IMG/VR virus record: IMGVR_UViG_3300013108_000213
Coordinates: 1 to 41,378 of that record
Length of the DNA stretch: 41,378 nucleotides
Source of the DNA: a virus
Strand: one strand, 5' to 3'
The position numbers and the translations under genes were made by a program. This document shows, piece by piece, positions 1 through 6,050 of the stretch (positions within the stretch are counted from its first letter, which is position 1; each line of letters begins with the position of its first letter). Under the pieces are notes generated by a model that was given only the letters and a program-made list of their open reading frames with translations, was not told where the DNA came from and ran no database searches.

Positions 1-2
1 TA

Positions 3-374
3 CTCGAATTGTTCTATAAGAATGATGACTTGCATGACCCACTATGTAGTGAAGCTGTTGCGATTGAAATGGGTTGGTGTGATCCATCACAACTTAGACT
101 TATAAAAGAACAAGCACATATACTCAATTTCCAGATGTTACATTTCTGGGCAAAATATGGACTTACACTAGTCGATCAGAAATTTGAGTTTGGTATGGAT
201 AAGGAAGGAAACCTAATGTTAGCAGATGAGATAACACCCGACTCACAACGTCTTTGGGATAAGGATGGAAAATCCTTAGACAAGGATGTATTTCGTAAGG
301 GTGATAATATGCAAGATGTTTCGGATGTCTATAACTACGTTCACAAATTAATTGGTGCAGACCCAATAGACTAA
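3..374 (+). CDS. purC: SAICAR synthetase (PurC), C-terminal part, cut by window edge
   Basis: Phosphoribosylaminoimidazole-succinocarboxamide synthase joins aspartate to CAIR in purine biosynthesis. The reading frame is open to the left edge, so the true start lies outside the window and the TTG at 9 is not a start. Visible family blocks are FYKNDDLHDPL near the left end, then LTLVDQKFEFG and ADEITPDSQRLWD, followed by LDKDVFRKG; these are the conserved C-terminal half of PurC. About 123 residues are present of the usual 230-300. It is the first gene of a plus-strand auxiliary-metabolism block; the stop TAA overlaps the next start (TAATG). Purine genes are common in T4-like marine phages, where they are thought to boost nucleotide supply for replication. 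Confidence 0.93.
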   Translation, partial: LELFYKNDDLHDPLCSEAVAIEMGWCDPSQLRLIKEQAHILNFQMLHFWAKYGLTLVDQKFEFGMDKEGNLMLADEITPDSQRLWDKDGKSLDKDVFRKGDNMQDVSDVYNYVHKLIGADPID

Positions 375-472
375 TGGACTATTTAGTGTTTTGGATTGCA
401 CCTATAATATGTCTGATAATATTTACGGACAACCCTATAATGAAAAGGATTGACAGATGGATGAAAGAGTAG
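374..472 (+). CDS. Tiny membrane peptide (32 aa)
   Basis: The 32-codon frame starts on an ATG that overlaps the purC stop (TAATG) and ends 16 bases inside the following oxygenase gene. The peptide begins MDYLVFWIAPIICLIIF, a single hydrophobic helix, and ends in a basic stretch (MKRIDRWMKE), so a positive-inside membrane anchor is plausible. There is no strong Shine-Dalgarno, so translational coupling to purC would be needed. No family is recognised. It resembles other tiny membrane peptides in this window (5931, 7087, 8250, 9103, 9930). It could be a chance frame in a short intergenic gap, but the overlap pattern and hydrophobicity favour a real gene. Confidence 0.5.
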   Translation: MDYLVFWIAPIICLIIFTDNPIMKRIDRWMKE

Positions 473-1272
473 TGGACAAGACAAGGATTAATCATTCAGA
501 AGAAACGGATGAGAGATATTGGATAACAAAGGAAATCGCAAAAGTCAAGGTAAATGACAATCTTGGGGAGATATGGACATATCCAGCAGTTCATATTTTT
601 CATGGTAAAATGTCTGCGGATATTATCAGGGATGTAACTGAATACTGTAATATGACTAATGATAACTCGGCCGCAAATAAACTAATTGCGAACATAGAAG
701 GGTTACAAGACAACTTGGACGTAAACCATCCCCTTATGAAAGGGTATGTAGATATAATGATGCGGTCTGCGTGTACATTTGTTGAGAATTGTCAAATGGA
801 TCATGGGGGTAAATCAGAAAAGAGAGTTGAAATACAAGAGATATGGGATGTAAAGATGAAACCTGGCGATTACAACCCAATGCATATACACGGTACTGCA
901 TCAACTGAAGGATTGTCTAGTATATTCTATCTTAAAGTACCGCATCAATTTGCAAAAGCTGCAGACAGAGGTGAGAATGACCCTAAGTATTCATATTCTT
1001 TCAAACGTGATGGATGGTTAAAATTCTTGTGGGGGTTATCAAAATATGAAAATTCAGATCATTTTTCGTGTGCGACTAATGCGTATATACTACCGAGGAT
1101 AGGAGATTTCTACATATTTCCTAAATCACTAAATCACATGGTATATCCATTTCGTGATAAAGAGGATAGGTGGTCTGTACAATGTAACTTCAATGTTTGG
1201 GAAAAGGGTGAGGAAGAAGCATATGAGATAATGAAAGAGAATGGTGTTCTTAGGGGAGGGCTATTTAAGTAA
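457..1272 (+). CDS. 2OG-Fe(II) oxygenase family protein
   Basis: This 271-residue protein belongs to the putative 2OG-Fe(II) oxygenase group common in marine T4-like phages (PF13759 type). These enzymes use Fe(II), O2 and 2-oxoglutarate to hydroxylate a substrate, here unknown. The C-terminal half carries the metal and cosubstrate residues: H143 and H145 in MHIHG, the strand IFYLKVP, H227 in FPKSLNHMVYPF, and R238 in EDRWSVQCNFNVW. The start is supported by AAAAGG eleven to fourteen bases upstream. The stop overlaps the next start (TAATG), and that next gene is a clear paralog, suggesting tandem duplication. The N-terminal 40 residues have no recognised domain. Confidence 0.85.
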   Translation: MDERVVDKTRINHSEETDERYWITKEIAKVKVNDNLGEIWTYPAVHIFHGKMSADIIRDVTEYCNMTNDNSAANKLIANIEGLQDNLDVNHPLMKGYVDIMMRSACTFVENCQMDHGGKSEKRVEIQEIWDVKMKPGDYNPMHIHGTASTEGLSSIFYLKVPHQFAKAADRGENDPKYSYSFKRDGWLKFLWGLSKYENSDHFSCATNAYILPRIGDFYIFPKSLNHMVYPFRDKEDRWSVQCNFNVWEKGEEEAYEIMKENGVLRGGLFK

Positions 1273-1955
1273 TGCATAATGTAACCGAAACAGAAACTAT
1301 GACAGGTTACACTATAGAGAGTCATCCTTCTGTACATATCATGCATGGACGATTATCTGATCTTGCATTAAAGAAAACATTGGATTTCGTAACAACTTTG
1401 TCTGAATCTAACGCAACTACCTATTCACTAGACAATATCAATCCGCCTAGTATACAGACATGGGTGGACTATGGAAATGAAATGATGAAACCCTATGTAG
1501 ATGAAACCGAAAATGCAATAAAGGAATACATCTCACATTGTTGCGATCCACTAAATCCGAAATACCAACAAAAACTGGAAAGAACTATTACCATTCAAGA
1601 CTGTTGGTGTATTAAAATGAACAAGGGTGATTATATGCCCATGCACTCTCATAGGACAACTGCAAAGACAGGAATATCTACGGTACTCTACTTAAAAGTA
1701 CCTGATAAACTCGCAGACCCTAAGAATCAATATGCATCCATTGGTGGTGGACTGACATTATCCTGGCCTTCAAATAACGTATCAGTAATGGAAGATGATG
1801 TTAACCCTTCTAACGCAAGACACATTTATCCAGTAGTAGGTGAGTTTTGGATATTCCCTAAATGGTTATCCCATGTTCTTAATCCATATAGGTTCGAGGG
1901 TGAGAGATGGGGAATGGCCTCTAACTGGAATATCTGGATGGAAGATGGAAGATAA
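1272..1955 (+). CDS. 2OG-Fe(II) oxygenase family protein, paralog of the upstream gene
   Basis: This 227-residue protein has the same architecture as the preceding gene: H125 and H127 in MPMHSHR, the strand VLYLKVP, H201 in FPKWLSHVLNPY and R212 in GERWGMASNWNIW. These are the expected Fe(II) ligands and the 2-oxoglutarate-binding arginine of the family. It starts on a TAATG overlap and is followed after two bases by a third oxygenase. Two paralogs side by side suggest a duplicated and diverged pair with related substrates. The substrate is unknown; protein, nucleotide or small-molecule hydroxylation are all possible. Confidence 0.85.
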   Translation: MHNVTETETMTGYTIESHPSVHIMHGRLSDLALKKTLDFVTTLSESNATTYSLDNINPPSIQTWVDYGNEMMKPYVDETENAIKEYISHCCDPLNPKYQQKLERTITIQDCWCIKMNKGDYMPMHSHRTTAKTGISTVLYLKVPDKLADPKNQYASIGGGLTLSWPSNNVSVMEDDVNPSNARHIYPVVGEFWIFPKWLSHVLNPYRFEGERWGMASNWNIWMEDGR

Positions 1956-1957
1956 CC

Positions 1958-2413
1958 ATGTTGGAGATTCGAGAAAATTTTATCTCACTATATGATTGTG
2001 AGATGATGATAGCATATTACGAAGATAACAAGGACAAGTCATATCATTGGCAACCCAATGACACAAGACCCCTAGACATAATTCACAAGTTCCCCGAACT
2101 GGATGCGAAGATCATGTCATGGGTTACTGAGTTGGATGATGCATATTTGTATATTGCAACAAATGAGATAGTGAAGTGGGTTACAGGGAATAAGATGCAT
2201 TTGCATTTAGACGCACCTTGCGATTTTTGGTCTGCACTTATATATCTGAATGATGATTTCACAGGTGGAGTAACGATACTGGAAGATGGAACACAAATCA
2301 TCCCAAAGACAGGGAAGTGTGTGTTATTTAGTGGTAACAAAATTAAACATGGAGTAACTATGGTTCAAGGAATGAGATACACTCTACCTTACTGGTTAAG
2401 GAGATACGCATAA
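1958..2413 (+). CDS. 2OG-Fe(II) oxygenase, prolyl-4-hydroxylase-like
   Basis: At 151 residues this is a compact double-stranded beta-helix oxygenase of the prolyl 4-hydroxylase type, different from the two preceding genes. The metal site reads HLHLD (H83, D85), followed by SALIYLNDDFTGG, which is the usual strand-turn after HxD. The distal site is GNKIKHGV (H131), and R140 in GMRYTLPYWL would bind 2-oxoglutarate. The ATG lies two bases after the previous stop. All catalytic residues are present, so it is likely active; the substrate is not known. It is the third oxygenase in a row. Confidence 0.85.
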   Translation: MLEIRENFISLYDCEMMIAYYEDNKDKSYHWQPNDTRPLDIIHKFPELDAKIMSWVTELDDAYLYIATNEIVKWVTGNKMHLHLDAPCDFWSALIYLNDDFTGGVTILEDGTQIIPKTGKCVLFSGNKIKHGVTMVQGMRYTLPYWLRRYA

Positions 2414-2607
2414 TGACTGTATATAGTGAGACTGTTATAGAGGATTTGAGAAAACAAGTAGAGGATAAGGATAAAGAGATACAAAGGCTAGAAAAAATTA
2501 TCACTAAGTTTAAGAAATTTTATGATAGTTGGCCTAAATTCATCACTCAACTAGGACTCGAAACCAATGATCCCAAACAACAAGAAACCGATAGAAAGAG
2601 GGTTTGA
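2413..2607 (+). CDS. Small coiled-coil protein
   Basis: A 64-residue hydrophilic protein whose first half (DLRKQVEDKDKEIQRLEKII) has heptad spacing typical of a coiled coil. The start has a good ribosome site (AAGGAG ten bases upstream) and forms a TAATG overlap with the oxygenase before it. Its last 41 bases overlap the start of the pterin dehydratase-like gene. No function can be assigned; small coiled-coil proteins of this kind are frequent in T4-like genomes. Confidence 0.7.
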   Translation: MTVYSETVIEDLRKQVEDKDKEIQRLEKIITKFKKFYDSWPKFITQLGLETNDPKQQETDRKRV

Positions 2608-2947
2608 GGATAATCAATACTATATACCGAGAGAGACATTTAATGAAATACCGAACTGGAAACCGACATTCAATTACGCACATCCCCCACTATTCACGGA
2701 AGGACATAGATACGAACCAACTGAAGCGATTGAACGTCATATCAAACACAACGATTGGGAGACAGGAATCAAATTTGTGAATGAAGTGTCAGAGTGTGCG
2801 ATAAAGTATAATCATCACCCGAAGATCATTATCAACTACGATATTGTAACGGTGCAATACTATACCCATACAAAATCGTGTACTATTACCAATAAAGACC
2901 TATTCATGGCAAAGAAGATAGATGAGATAGTTGCAAAATATGAATGA
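2567..2947 (+). CDS. Pterin-4a-carbinolamine dehydratase-like protein
   Basis: The C-terminal 70 residues match the pterin-4a-carbinolamine dehydratase (PCD/DCoH) fold: W64 and the helix IKFVNEVSECA, then NHHP (H83, H84, P85), INYDIVTVQYYTHT with T100-H101, and a final helix TNKDLFMAKKIDEI. The spacing HHP...Y..V.....TH is the family signature and contains the catalytic histidines. PCD dehydrates 4a-hydroxytetrahydropterin, recycling tetrahydrobiopterin or other reduced pterins, and can act as a dimerisation cofactor in bacteria and animals. The N-terminal 55 residues are extra and unrecognised. The only good start lies 41 bases inside the preceding gene, with a weak ribosome site. Together with the folate enzyme downstream it suggests phage intervention in pterin/folate chemistry. 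Confidence 0.82.
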   Translation: MIPNNKKPIERGFEDNQYYIPRETFNEIPNWKPTFNYAHPPLFTEGHRYEPTEAIERHIKHNDWETGIKFVNEVSECAIKYNHHPKIIINYDIVTVQYYTHTKSCTITNKDLFMAKKIDEIVAKYE

Positions 2948-3266
2948 TATAGACCTATATAACAAGATTGAGGAATACTTCACGGACTTGGTTAGACCCC
3001 TACTCCATGCAGACGGTGGTGATATAACCCTCTTGGAAGTAGCATATCCAAAGGTTATCGTACAATTTAGTGGTGCGTGTGGTACTTGTCCATCCTCAGC
3101 GGGTGGTACACTAAGGGGTATTCAGAGAGGTGTCGAGACTATTGATCCCGAACTCCTGTTAGTACCCATTGAACCCGAAATAACATCCCCGAATACTGGT
3201 CAAGTTCATCCTTTCGGGGGTGAAACATACAATGAAACTCTTAAACGTAAGGAGAATCGTACATAA
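2940..3266 (+). CDS. NifU C-terminal domain (Nfu-type) Fe-S scaffold protein
   Basis: A 108-residue single Nfu domain: IEEYFTDLVRPLLHADGGDI, then VQFSGACGTCPSS with the CxxC pair C47/C50, then GTLRGIQRGVE. Nfu domains bind a bridging [4Fe-4S] cluster in a dimer and deliver it to target proteins. The ATG at 2940 is preferred to an upstream TTG at 2931 because it overlaps the preceding stop and matches the domain start. The last 25 residues are polar and not part of the domain. The gene ends on a TAATG overlap. A possible local client is the radical SAM enzyme at 33036, which needs several [4Fe-4S] clusters, but that link is inference. Confidence 0.9.
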   Translation: MNDIDLYNKIEEYFTDLVRPLLHADGGDITLLEVAYPKVIVQFSGACGTCPSSAGGTLRGIQRGVETIDPELLLVPIEPEITSPNTGQVHPFGGETYNETLKRKENRT

Positions 3267-3652
3267 TGAAAACCATATATCGTGGAAAAGGAGAGGTAAT
3301 AGTCTCCGAAGGTGAAGAAACGGATGATGCATATGTCATACTGGATGGTGAAATTGAGGTATTCAAACACAATCAACTAGTCGCAACTCTCCGAGAGAAC
3401 CAAATATTCGGTGAAATTGCGTTAGTGGATCAACGTCCTAGAACCGCAACGTGTATTGCAAAGACCCCTGTAACACTAGGACAAGTAACACGAAAAAACT
3501 ACTTATCACTACTGAAACACAGACCAGAAGCAATTAACCCTATACTAAGGATAGTTGCAGATCGTATGAGAAACTTAATGGAAATGGTAGAGGAGATCGC
3601 AACTGCAAAGAAAGACTACCATGAACAACCAAGAAAGACAGGACAAGAGTAA
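3266..3652 (+). CDS. Single cyclic nucleotide-binding domain protein
   Basis: The 128 residues form one cyclic nucleotide-binding domain and little else. Visible features are the beta-roll (VIVSEGEETDDAYVILDGEIEVF), the phosphate-binding cassette FGEIALVDQRPRTAT at about residues 48-62 with the expected glycine, glutamate and arginine, and a C-terminal helix. There is no helix-turn-helix, so it is not a complete CRP-type regulator. A stand-alone domain could sense or sequester a cyclic nucleotide. It starts by TAATG overlap with the Nfu gene and overlaps the next gene by 32 bases. Ligand identity (cAMP, cGMP, cCMP, cUMP) cannot be read from sequence. Confidence 0.85.
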   Translation: MKTIYRGKGEVIVSEGEETDDAYVILDGEIEVFKHNQLVATLRENQIFGEIALVDQRPRTATCIAKTPVTLGQVTRKNYLSLLKHRPEAINPILRIVADRMRNLMEMVEEIATAKKDYHEQPRKTGQE

Positions 3653-4088
3653 GGAAATAACCTTACACTTACTACGTTCTGATATGTACACTAAATGCAA
3701 CTCCGTACATATCTTCAATTCCCTCAAGGATGAACCTGATACCCAGTATATCCTAAACCATATCAAGAAATCCTCAAGGGATTACTACACTCCAACTGCA
3801 TTTCCTGAAGATAACCCCAAAACCGATATAGTCCTTGTGCCGGGTACAAAATTCGATAGACATATGAATAGGAAGGGTAGAGGGGGTGGTTACTATGATC
3901 GCTTTTTAAGTGGTGCTTCGGGGATAAAAATAGGAATTGCGTATTATTCTCAATTATACTCTAAATTAACAGCAATTAACGATTGGGATGTAAAAATGGA
4001 CTATATCATTACTGAGAGAGGATTGCTACAAAAAAGGGATGCGAATGAATCACATCCCTTTGGTTATCCTTTCTGGACTTTCTACTGA
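3621..4088 (+). CDS. 5-formyltetrahydrofolate cyclo-ligase-like protein (short MTHFS)
   Basis: 5,10-methenyltetrahydrofolate synthetase converts 5-formyl-THF plus ATP to methenyl-THF, returning a storage folate to the one-carbon pool. The signature block is complete: VLVPGTKFDR (residues 72-80) followed by NRKGRGGGYYDRFL (83-96), the ATP/phosphate-binding loop. At 155 residues it is shorter than the usual 180-200, with a reduced N-terminal and central region, so activity is likely but not certain. The start is inside the cyclic nucleotide-binding gene. The last codons converge with and overlap the minus-strand gene by seven bases, and a minus-strand terminator hairpin lies inside the 3' coding end. 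Confidence 0.87.
   Translation: MNNQERQDKSKEITLHLLRSDMYTKCNSVHIFNSLKDEPDTQYILNHIKKSSRDYYTPTAFPEDNPKTDIVLVPGTKFDRHMNRKGRGGGYYDRFLSGASGIKIGIAYYSQLYSKLTAINDWDVKMDYIITERGLLQKRDANESHPFGYPFWTFY
4030..4061 (-). terminator. Intrinsic terminator of the minus-strand block, inside the MTHFS-like gene
   Basis: A nine-base perfect stem (AAAGGGATG / CATCCCTTT, arms 4033-4041 and 4053-4061, 11-base loop) runs on the minus strand into six consecutive U residues (A4030-A4035 on the plus strand). On the plus strand no T-run follows. It would end the transcript of the 4787-4082 genes just past their last stop, while lying within the convergent coding sequence. Confidence 0.75.
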
Positions 4089-4492
4089 TTTGTAATGGTA
4101 TTAATCATACCCTGTACCATACGAGTCTTTTCTGTTTCGTCTGCATACTTATAGGTAGTGTACTGTCTTAGAAATTCATCCTGTACATGGTCAGGTTCAA
4201 CGATTTCTGCATATTCATAGATTAAATCTTTAACATTTCTCATTGTGAAGGTTTTTGTCATTATATAGTGTCCTTTCGGTTGTTTAGTGATGTATATAGT
4301 GGTTCTGAATGGTGCGAAGTGTTGCAAAGTGTCGAATAGTGGTGTTTCATGGAGAATAGTTGATGTTGAATCGGAATTAGCAGACTTAGTGAGGACGCAT
4401 TTTTCAACGGTGATGCTGTTAATTTCTGCAATCCTCTGAAATTCTCTATGTTTCTCAACGTATTCACGAATAATACTCCAAGTTTTCCACAT
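4082..4492 (-). CDS. Hypothetical protein
   Basis: Unrecognised, about 136 residues. This frame has the strong first-position G bias and Glu/Asp/Lys content of the neighbouring real genes, whereas the alternative frame across 4467-4261 is rich in Ser/Leu/His and looks like a shadow. The start is uncertain: ATG 4492 (AAAGAAG just upstream, overlapping the preceding gene by 29 bases) or ATG 4513. A further in-frame ATG at 4261 has a good ribosome site (AAAGGA) and could give a 59-residue short form. Its stop overlaps the end of the convergent MTHFS-like gene. Confidence 0.6.
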   Translation of the reverse strand: MWKTWSIIREYVEKHREFQRIAEINSITVEKCVLTKSANSDSTSTILHETPLFDTLQHFAPFRTTIYITKQPKGHYIMTKTFTMRNVKDLIYEYAEIVEPDHVQDEFLRQYTTYKYADETEKTRMVQGMINTITNQ

Positions 4493-4787
4493 CAACTTCT
4501 TTAATTGACCCATTATAAGAGTCAATATCCCTACCGTCTTTATCCTTGCGTACCGTAGGATATACAGGAGTACATAGAATGGTTTCCATATTAAACGGTG
4601 CAAATGTTACATGACAGGGATTCCAATAATGACGAGGCCCACCATTCACGATATTATACAGACCCATCAGTTTTTTCTTACGACTCGCACCATAAGAAGT
4701 ATAGATAACATTCGCAATAAAACTCAGAGGCGAGTTGGGTTCTTTCGTCAAACTTCTGTAAATATCTGTTAACTTTCGAGGTATCAT
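4464..4787 (-). CDS. Hypothetical early protein
   Basis: Unrecognised 107-residue basic protein beginning MIPRKLTDIYRSL. The ATG at 4787 is chosen over ATGs at 4817 and 4814 because GGAG lies at the right distance before it (TTGGAGATAAG-ATG). A sigma70-like promoter (-35 at 4852-4847, -10 at 4829-4824) lies just upstream, giving a leader of about 30 bases. It is therefore the first gene of a short early-type operon with the 4082-4492 gene. No domain is visible. Confidence 0.75.
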   Translation of the reverse strand: MIPRKLTDIYRSLTKEPNSPLSFIANVIYTSYGASRKKKLMGLYNIVNGGPRHYWNPCHVTFAPFNMETILCTPVYPTVRKDKDGRDIDSYNGSIKEVDVENLEYYS

Positions 4788-4823
4788 CTTATCTCCAATT
4801 TTGTTATTAATCATCATAGGTAT

Positions 4824-4852
4824 AGCTTACCAAAATGCTACATATTTGTCAA
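4824..4852 (-). promoter_or_regulatory. Sigma70-like early promoter
   Basis: On the minus strand TTGACA (4852-4847) is followed after exactly 17 bases by TAAGCT (4829-4824). The -35 hexamer is perfect consensus and the -10 keeps TA...T. The identical pair with the same spacing occurs at 9246-9218. The predicted start near 4817 places the promoter 30 bases ahead of the first gene. Confidence 0.65.
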
Positions 4853-4871
4853 GTATTATCTGAGGCCCTCT

Positions 4872-4910
4872 GTCGTTTTCTGAGGAACTCGTTATTTTAC
4901 AAGGATTTAG
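4872..4910 (-). repeat. Copy 1 of a 39-base early-region element
   Basis: Reading the minus strand, CTAAATCCTTGTA, 16 bases, then AGAAAACGAC. The plus-strand copy at 9348-9386 has the same two blocks with identical 16-base spacing and matches at about 29 of 39 positions. It lies about 20 bases upstream of the -35 box of the promoter at 4852. It may be an upstream activator or operator site, or a structured leader element. Confidence 0.6.
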
Positions 4911-4955
4911 TCAGGCCACTCAAAGGACAGTATATTGAGAATAGGGGCGGGCTAA

Positions 4956-5001
4956 TTGAGAAACCCTACACCGATAGATATAAATGGGTTCTCAACTTTT
5001 T
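4956..5001 (+). terminator. Possible plus-strand intrinsic terminator
   Basis: TTGAGAAACCC (4956-4966) can pair with GGGTTCTCAA (4986-4995), leaving one bulged A and a 19-base loop, and five Ts follow (4997-5001). It could stop plus-strand transcripts reading out of the purC-MTHFS block across the minus-strand genes. The long loop makes this uncertain. The rest of 4853-5023 holds no convincing gene. Confidence 0.4.
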
Positions 5002-5023
5002 CCCTACGGTTTTCCGAATAACC

Positions 5024-5266
5024 CTATAATATAGTCAATCCGAAAATTTTCCCCAGCAAAAAATCTACTATCATAATCCCGCCAGACGCAACCCAGCAGA
5101 ATACAATAACCAGCAGTATGCATTGGATGCCAACTCCACAGCAGAGACAAGCATACTGCCACATTTTCATATCGTGCTTGAGAGTATTCCAGTTATAAAA
5201 CTCCCCTGTAATTCTCCCTGTCTTTTTTCCCTTACCTACTCTTTTACTAGCATTCTTCATGTTCAT
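5024..5266 (-). CDS. Small membrane protein
   Basis: An 80-residue protein with a basic N-terminus (NASKRVGKGKKTGR) and a hydrophobic C-terminal half (CILLVIVFCWVASGGIMIVDFLL), suggesting one or two membrane helices with the N-terminus inside. The start overlaps the preceding gene by 20 bases and has GAG-rich sequence upstream. No family is recognised. It belongs to a run of small, probably early, membrane-associated genes. Confidence 0.65.
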   Translation of the reverse strand: MNMKNASKRVGKGKKTGRITGEFYNWNTLKHDMKMWQYACLCCGVGIQCILLVIVFCWVASGGIMIVDFLLGKIFGLTIL

Positions 5267-5453
5267 TCTCAGCTCTTTCTAATAGTTCTCTAGGAGTAGT
5301 GATGTTTTTGCATACGTTACATATTAGGACTTCGTTGGGGATGTCGGCCCTGTATTCTATATCTATTGGTGAGTCCATGAAATTGATATAGTTATGGATT
5401 CCTAATTGACAGCGGCGTTCTTGGAATGATTTGTCGAATATGGATTTCTTCAT
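5247..5453 (-). CDS. Small Cys/His protein, possible zinc-binding
   Basis: A 68-residue acidic protein with CQLGIH in the first third and CNVC in the last third, a spacing compatible with a small zinc ribbon (C-x4-H ... C-x2-C). Start and stop are tightly packed: its ATG overlaps the stop of the MORN-repeat gene (ATGA), and AAGGA lies upstream. No family is recognised. Such small zinc proteins in phages are often host-takeover factors, but nothing here proves that. Confidence 0.65.
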   Translation of the reverse strand: MKKSIFDKSFQERRCQLGIHNYINFMDSPIDIEYRADIPNEVLICNVCKNITTPRELLERAENEHEEC

Positions 5454-5941
5454 GCTATTCTATTTCCTTCATAATAAGTTCTTTGGGTTTGAAGCGATCC
5501 ATCTGGATTGTATATTAAATATTCACCGTGGCGCTTACCGTGTTCATAGGTATAGATGTATTCAAGAGAACCGTCTTTTCTCCAGCTCGTTTGTTTCCCA
5601 TGGCGTTTAGCGTCATGGTAGGATAGAGTATAATGCAATTCTCCATTCGGAAACCAGGCGGTTGAAGTTCCATGGCGTTCACCATTCTTATAGTGCTTCT
5701 CGAATTTTTTAAAACCAGTATCAGGATAATACCCTGTACCTAGTCCATGACGTTCACCGTTGACGTATTCGTATTTCCATTGTAGTTTACCTTCCTCGGA
5801 ATACTCTAGTTGTGTACCATGTTTTTCTTCGTTGAGGAACTGGTATCGGGTTTTGATGTTACCGTTTGGCCAATGGGATTCGTGAAGGGTTAAGGAATCT
5901 TTAAAGCGTTGGTATTGGTGATTTAATATTCTATTCGTCAT
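5450..5941 (-). CDS. MORN-repeat protein
   Basis: The 163 residues are five to six tandem repeats of about 23 residues with the pattern NG..HG....W..G.L......., for example NEEKHGTQLEYSEEGKL, NGERHGLGTGYYPDTG, NGERHGTSTAWFPNGEL and HGKRHGEYLIYNPDGSL. This is the MORN_2 variant found in bacterial YwqK-type proteins. Such repeats form a beta-meander used for lipid or protein binding. It starts within the 3' end of a tiny membrane peptide gene (overlap of 11 bases) and ends on an ATGA overlap. Its function is unknown; partner or membrane binding during early infection is plausible. Confidence 0.85.
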   Translation of the reverse strand: MTNRILNHQYQRFKDSLTLHESHWPNGNIKTRYQFLNEEKHGTQLEYSEEGKLQWKYEYVNGERHGLGTGYYPDTGFKKFEKHYKNGERHGTSTAWFPNGELHYTLSYHDAKRHGKQTSWRKDGSLEYIYTYEHGKRHGEYLIYNPDGSLQTQRTYYEGNRIA

Positions 5942-6041
5942 TGTTATTGTTCCAGTAATCGGTGATAACCCATAGGGTTAGAATAATAAACGGCGTGAGT
6001 TGTAATCCCATTATCAATGTTTCTTTGTATGCATCCATCAT
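5931..6041 (-). CDS. Tiny membrane protein (36 aa)
   Basis: A 36-codon gene with an excellent ribosome site (AAAGGAGAAATT-ATG). The peptide has a short N-terminus, a hydrophobic helix (LTPFIILTLWVI) and a polar tail (NNNNDE). It overlaps the start of the MORN-repeat gene by 11 bases, so the two are probably co-translated. No family is recognised. The strong Shine-Dalgarno and overlap are the main evidence that it is real. Confidence 0.7.
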   Translation of the reverse strand: MMDAYKETLIMGLQLTPFIILTLWVITDYWNNNNDE

Positions 6042-6050
6042 AATTTCTCC

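Noticed and set aside
4261-4467. Minus-strand frame of 68 codons (GTG start) with exact overlaps to both neighbours
   Set aside because: Overlaps look operon-like, but its Ser/Leu/His-rich product and lack of first-position G bias contrast with the alternative frame 4492-4082, which looks like real protein. Kept only as an alternative reading.
4835-5029. Plus-strand open frame of 64 codons
   Set aside because: Lies over the minus-strand promoter and the 39-base element, has no ribosome site and an unlikely composition.
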